A stretch of DNA of 6,715 bases from Burkholderiales bacterium (GTDB lineage: Bacteria; Pseudomonadota; Gammaproteobacteria; Burkholderiales; Casimicrobiaceae), in the NCBI GenBank assembly GCA_025354075.1, contig JANXNO010000018.1:1-6715 (forward strand), written 5' to 3'. Shown here one piece after another: positions 6,669 through 6,715 of the stretch. The notes under the pieces are model-generated. The model was not told the DNA's origin and searched no databases. It worked only from the letters and a program-made list of their open reading frames with translations. The position numbers and the translations under genes were made by a program. Each line of letters starts with the position of its first letter. Positions within the stretch are counted from its first letter, which is position 1.

Positions 6669-6680
6669 CGTCTGCTGTTG

Positions 6681-6715
6681 TCAGTTCAGAGGGTAGTTGT
6701 GCAAACGCTCAATTT
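6681..6715 (-). CDS. Possible C-terminal tail of the next upstream gene (partial)
   Basis: On the minus strand the frame from 6713 reads IERLHNYPLN and then stops at TGA 6681-6683, 12 bp before GTG 6668. The spacing is what one expects of an operon. Only ten residues are visible and another frame also stays open for nine codons, so neither identity nor frame is certain. Confidence 0.25.
   Translation of the reverse strand, partial: IERLHNYPLN

Noticed and set aside
1..6715. CRISPR array, tRNA, transposase, phage or toxin-antitoxin gene
   Set aside because: No regularly spaced direct repeats, cloverleaf-like segments, or recognisable mobile-element or toxin proteins were seen in any frame.

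Overview
The window looks like the chromosome of a Gram-negative proteobacterium, most likely a betaproteobacterium of the Burkholderiales type. This rests on protein resemblance (MutS, SuhB and TrmJ are all close to Gram-negative family members), a moderately high G+C content in the coding DNA, and the divergent suhB/trmJ arrangement that I recall from that group. I could run no search, so the taxonomy is inference.

Layout, left to right. Positions 1-1609 (minus) hold the first ~536 codons of mutS, cut by the window edge before the ATPase domain. Positions 1610-1857 are an AT-richer non-coding gap. It carries a pair of inverted REP-like palindromes (1638-1716) and smaller palindromes. Positions 1858-2643 (minus) are suhB. 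A short divergent intergenic stretch follows, where two head-to-head promoter candidates almost completely overlap. trmJ then runs on the plus strand to 3496; its true start may be GTG 2753 rather than GTG 2675. trmJ converges, 18 bp apart, on a second leftward gene group at 3515-6668.

That second group has three leftward genes, in transcription order: a 392-393 aa membrane-anchored protein with a helical middle and a beta-rich, carbohydrate-binding-like end (5487-6668); a 150 aa secreted, FecR-like protein with a glycine-zipper tail (4955-5407); and a multi-spanning O-antigen ligase/polymerase family protein (3515-4951). It looks like the downstream end of a cell-surface polysaccharide operon that continues beyond the right edge.

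The left half is housekeeping: mismatch repair, inositol monophosphatase/rRNA-processing factor, and tRNA 2'-O-methylation. The right half is accessory surface-glycan DNA. I see no tRNA, rRNA, CRISPR array, transposase or phage gene. The least described part is the two small accessory proteins beside the ligase, and the best non-coding signals are the REP-like pair and the overlapping divergent promoters.
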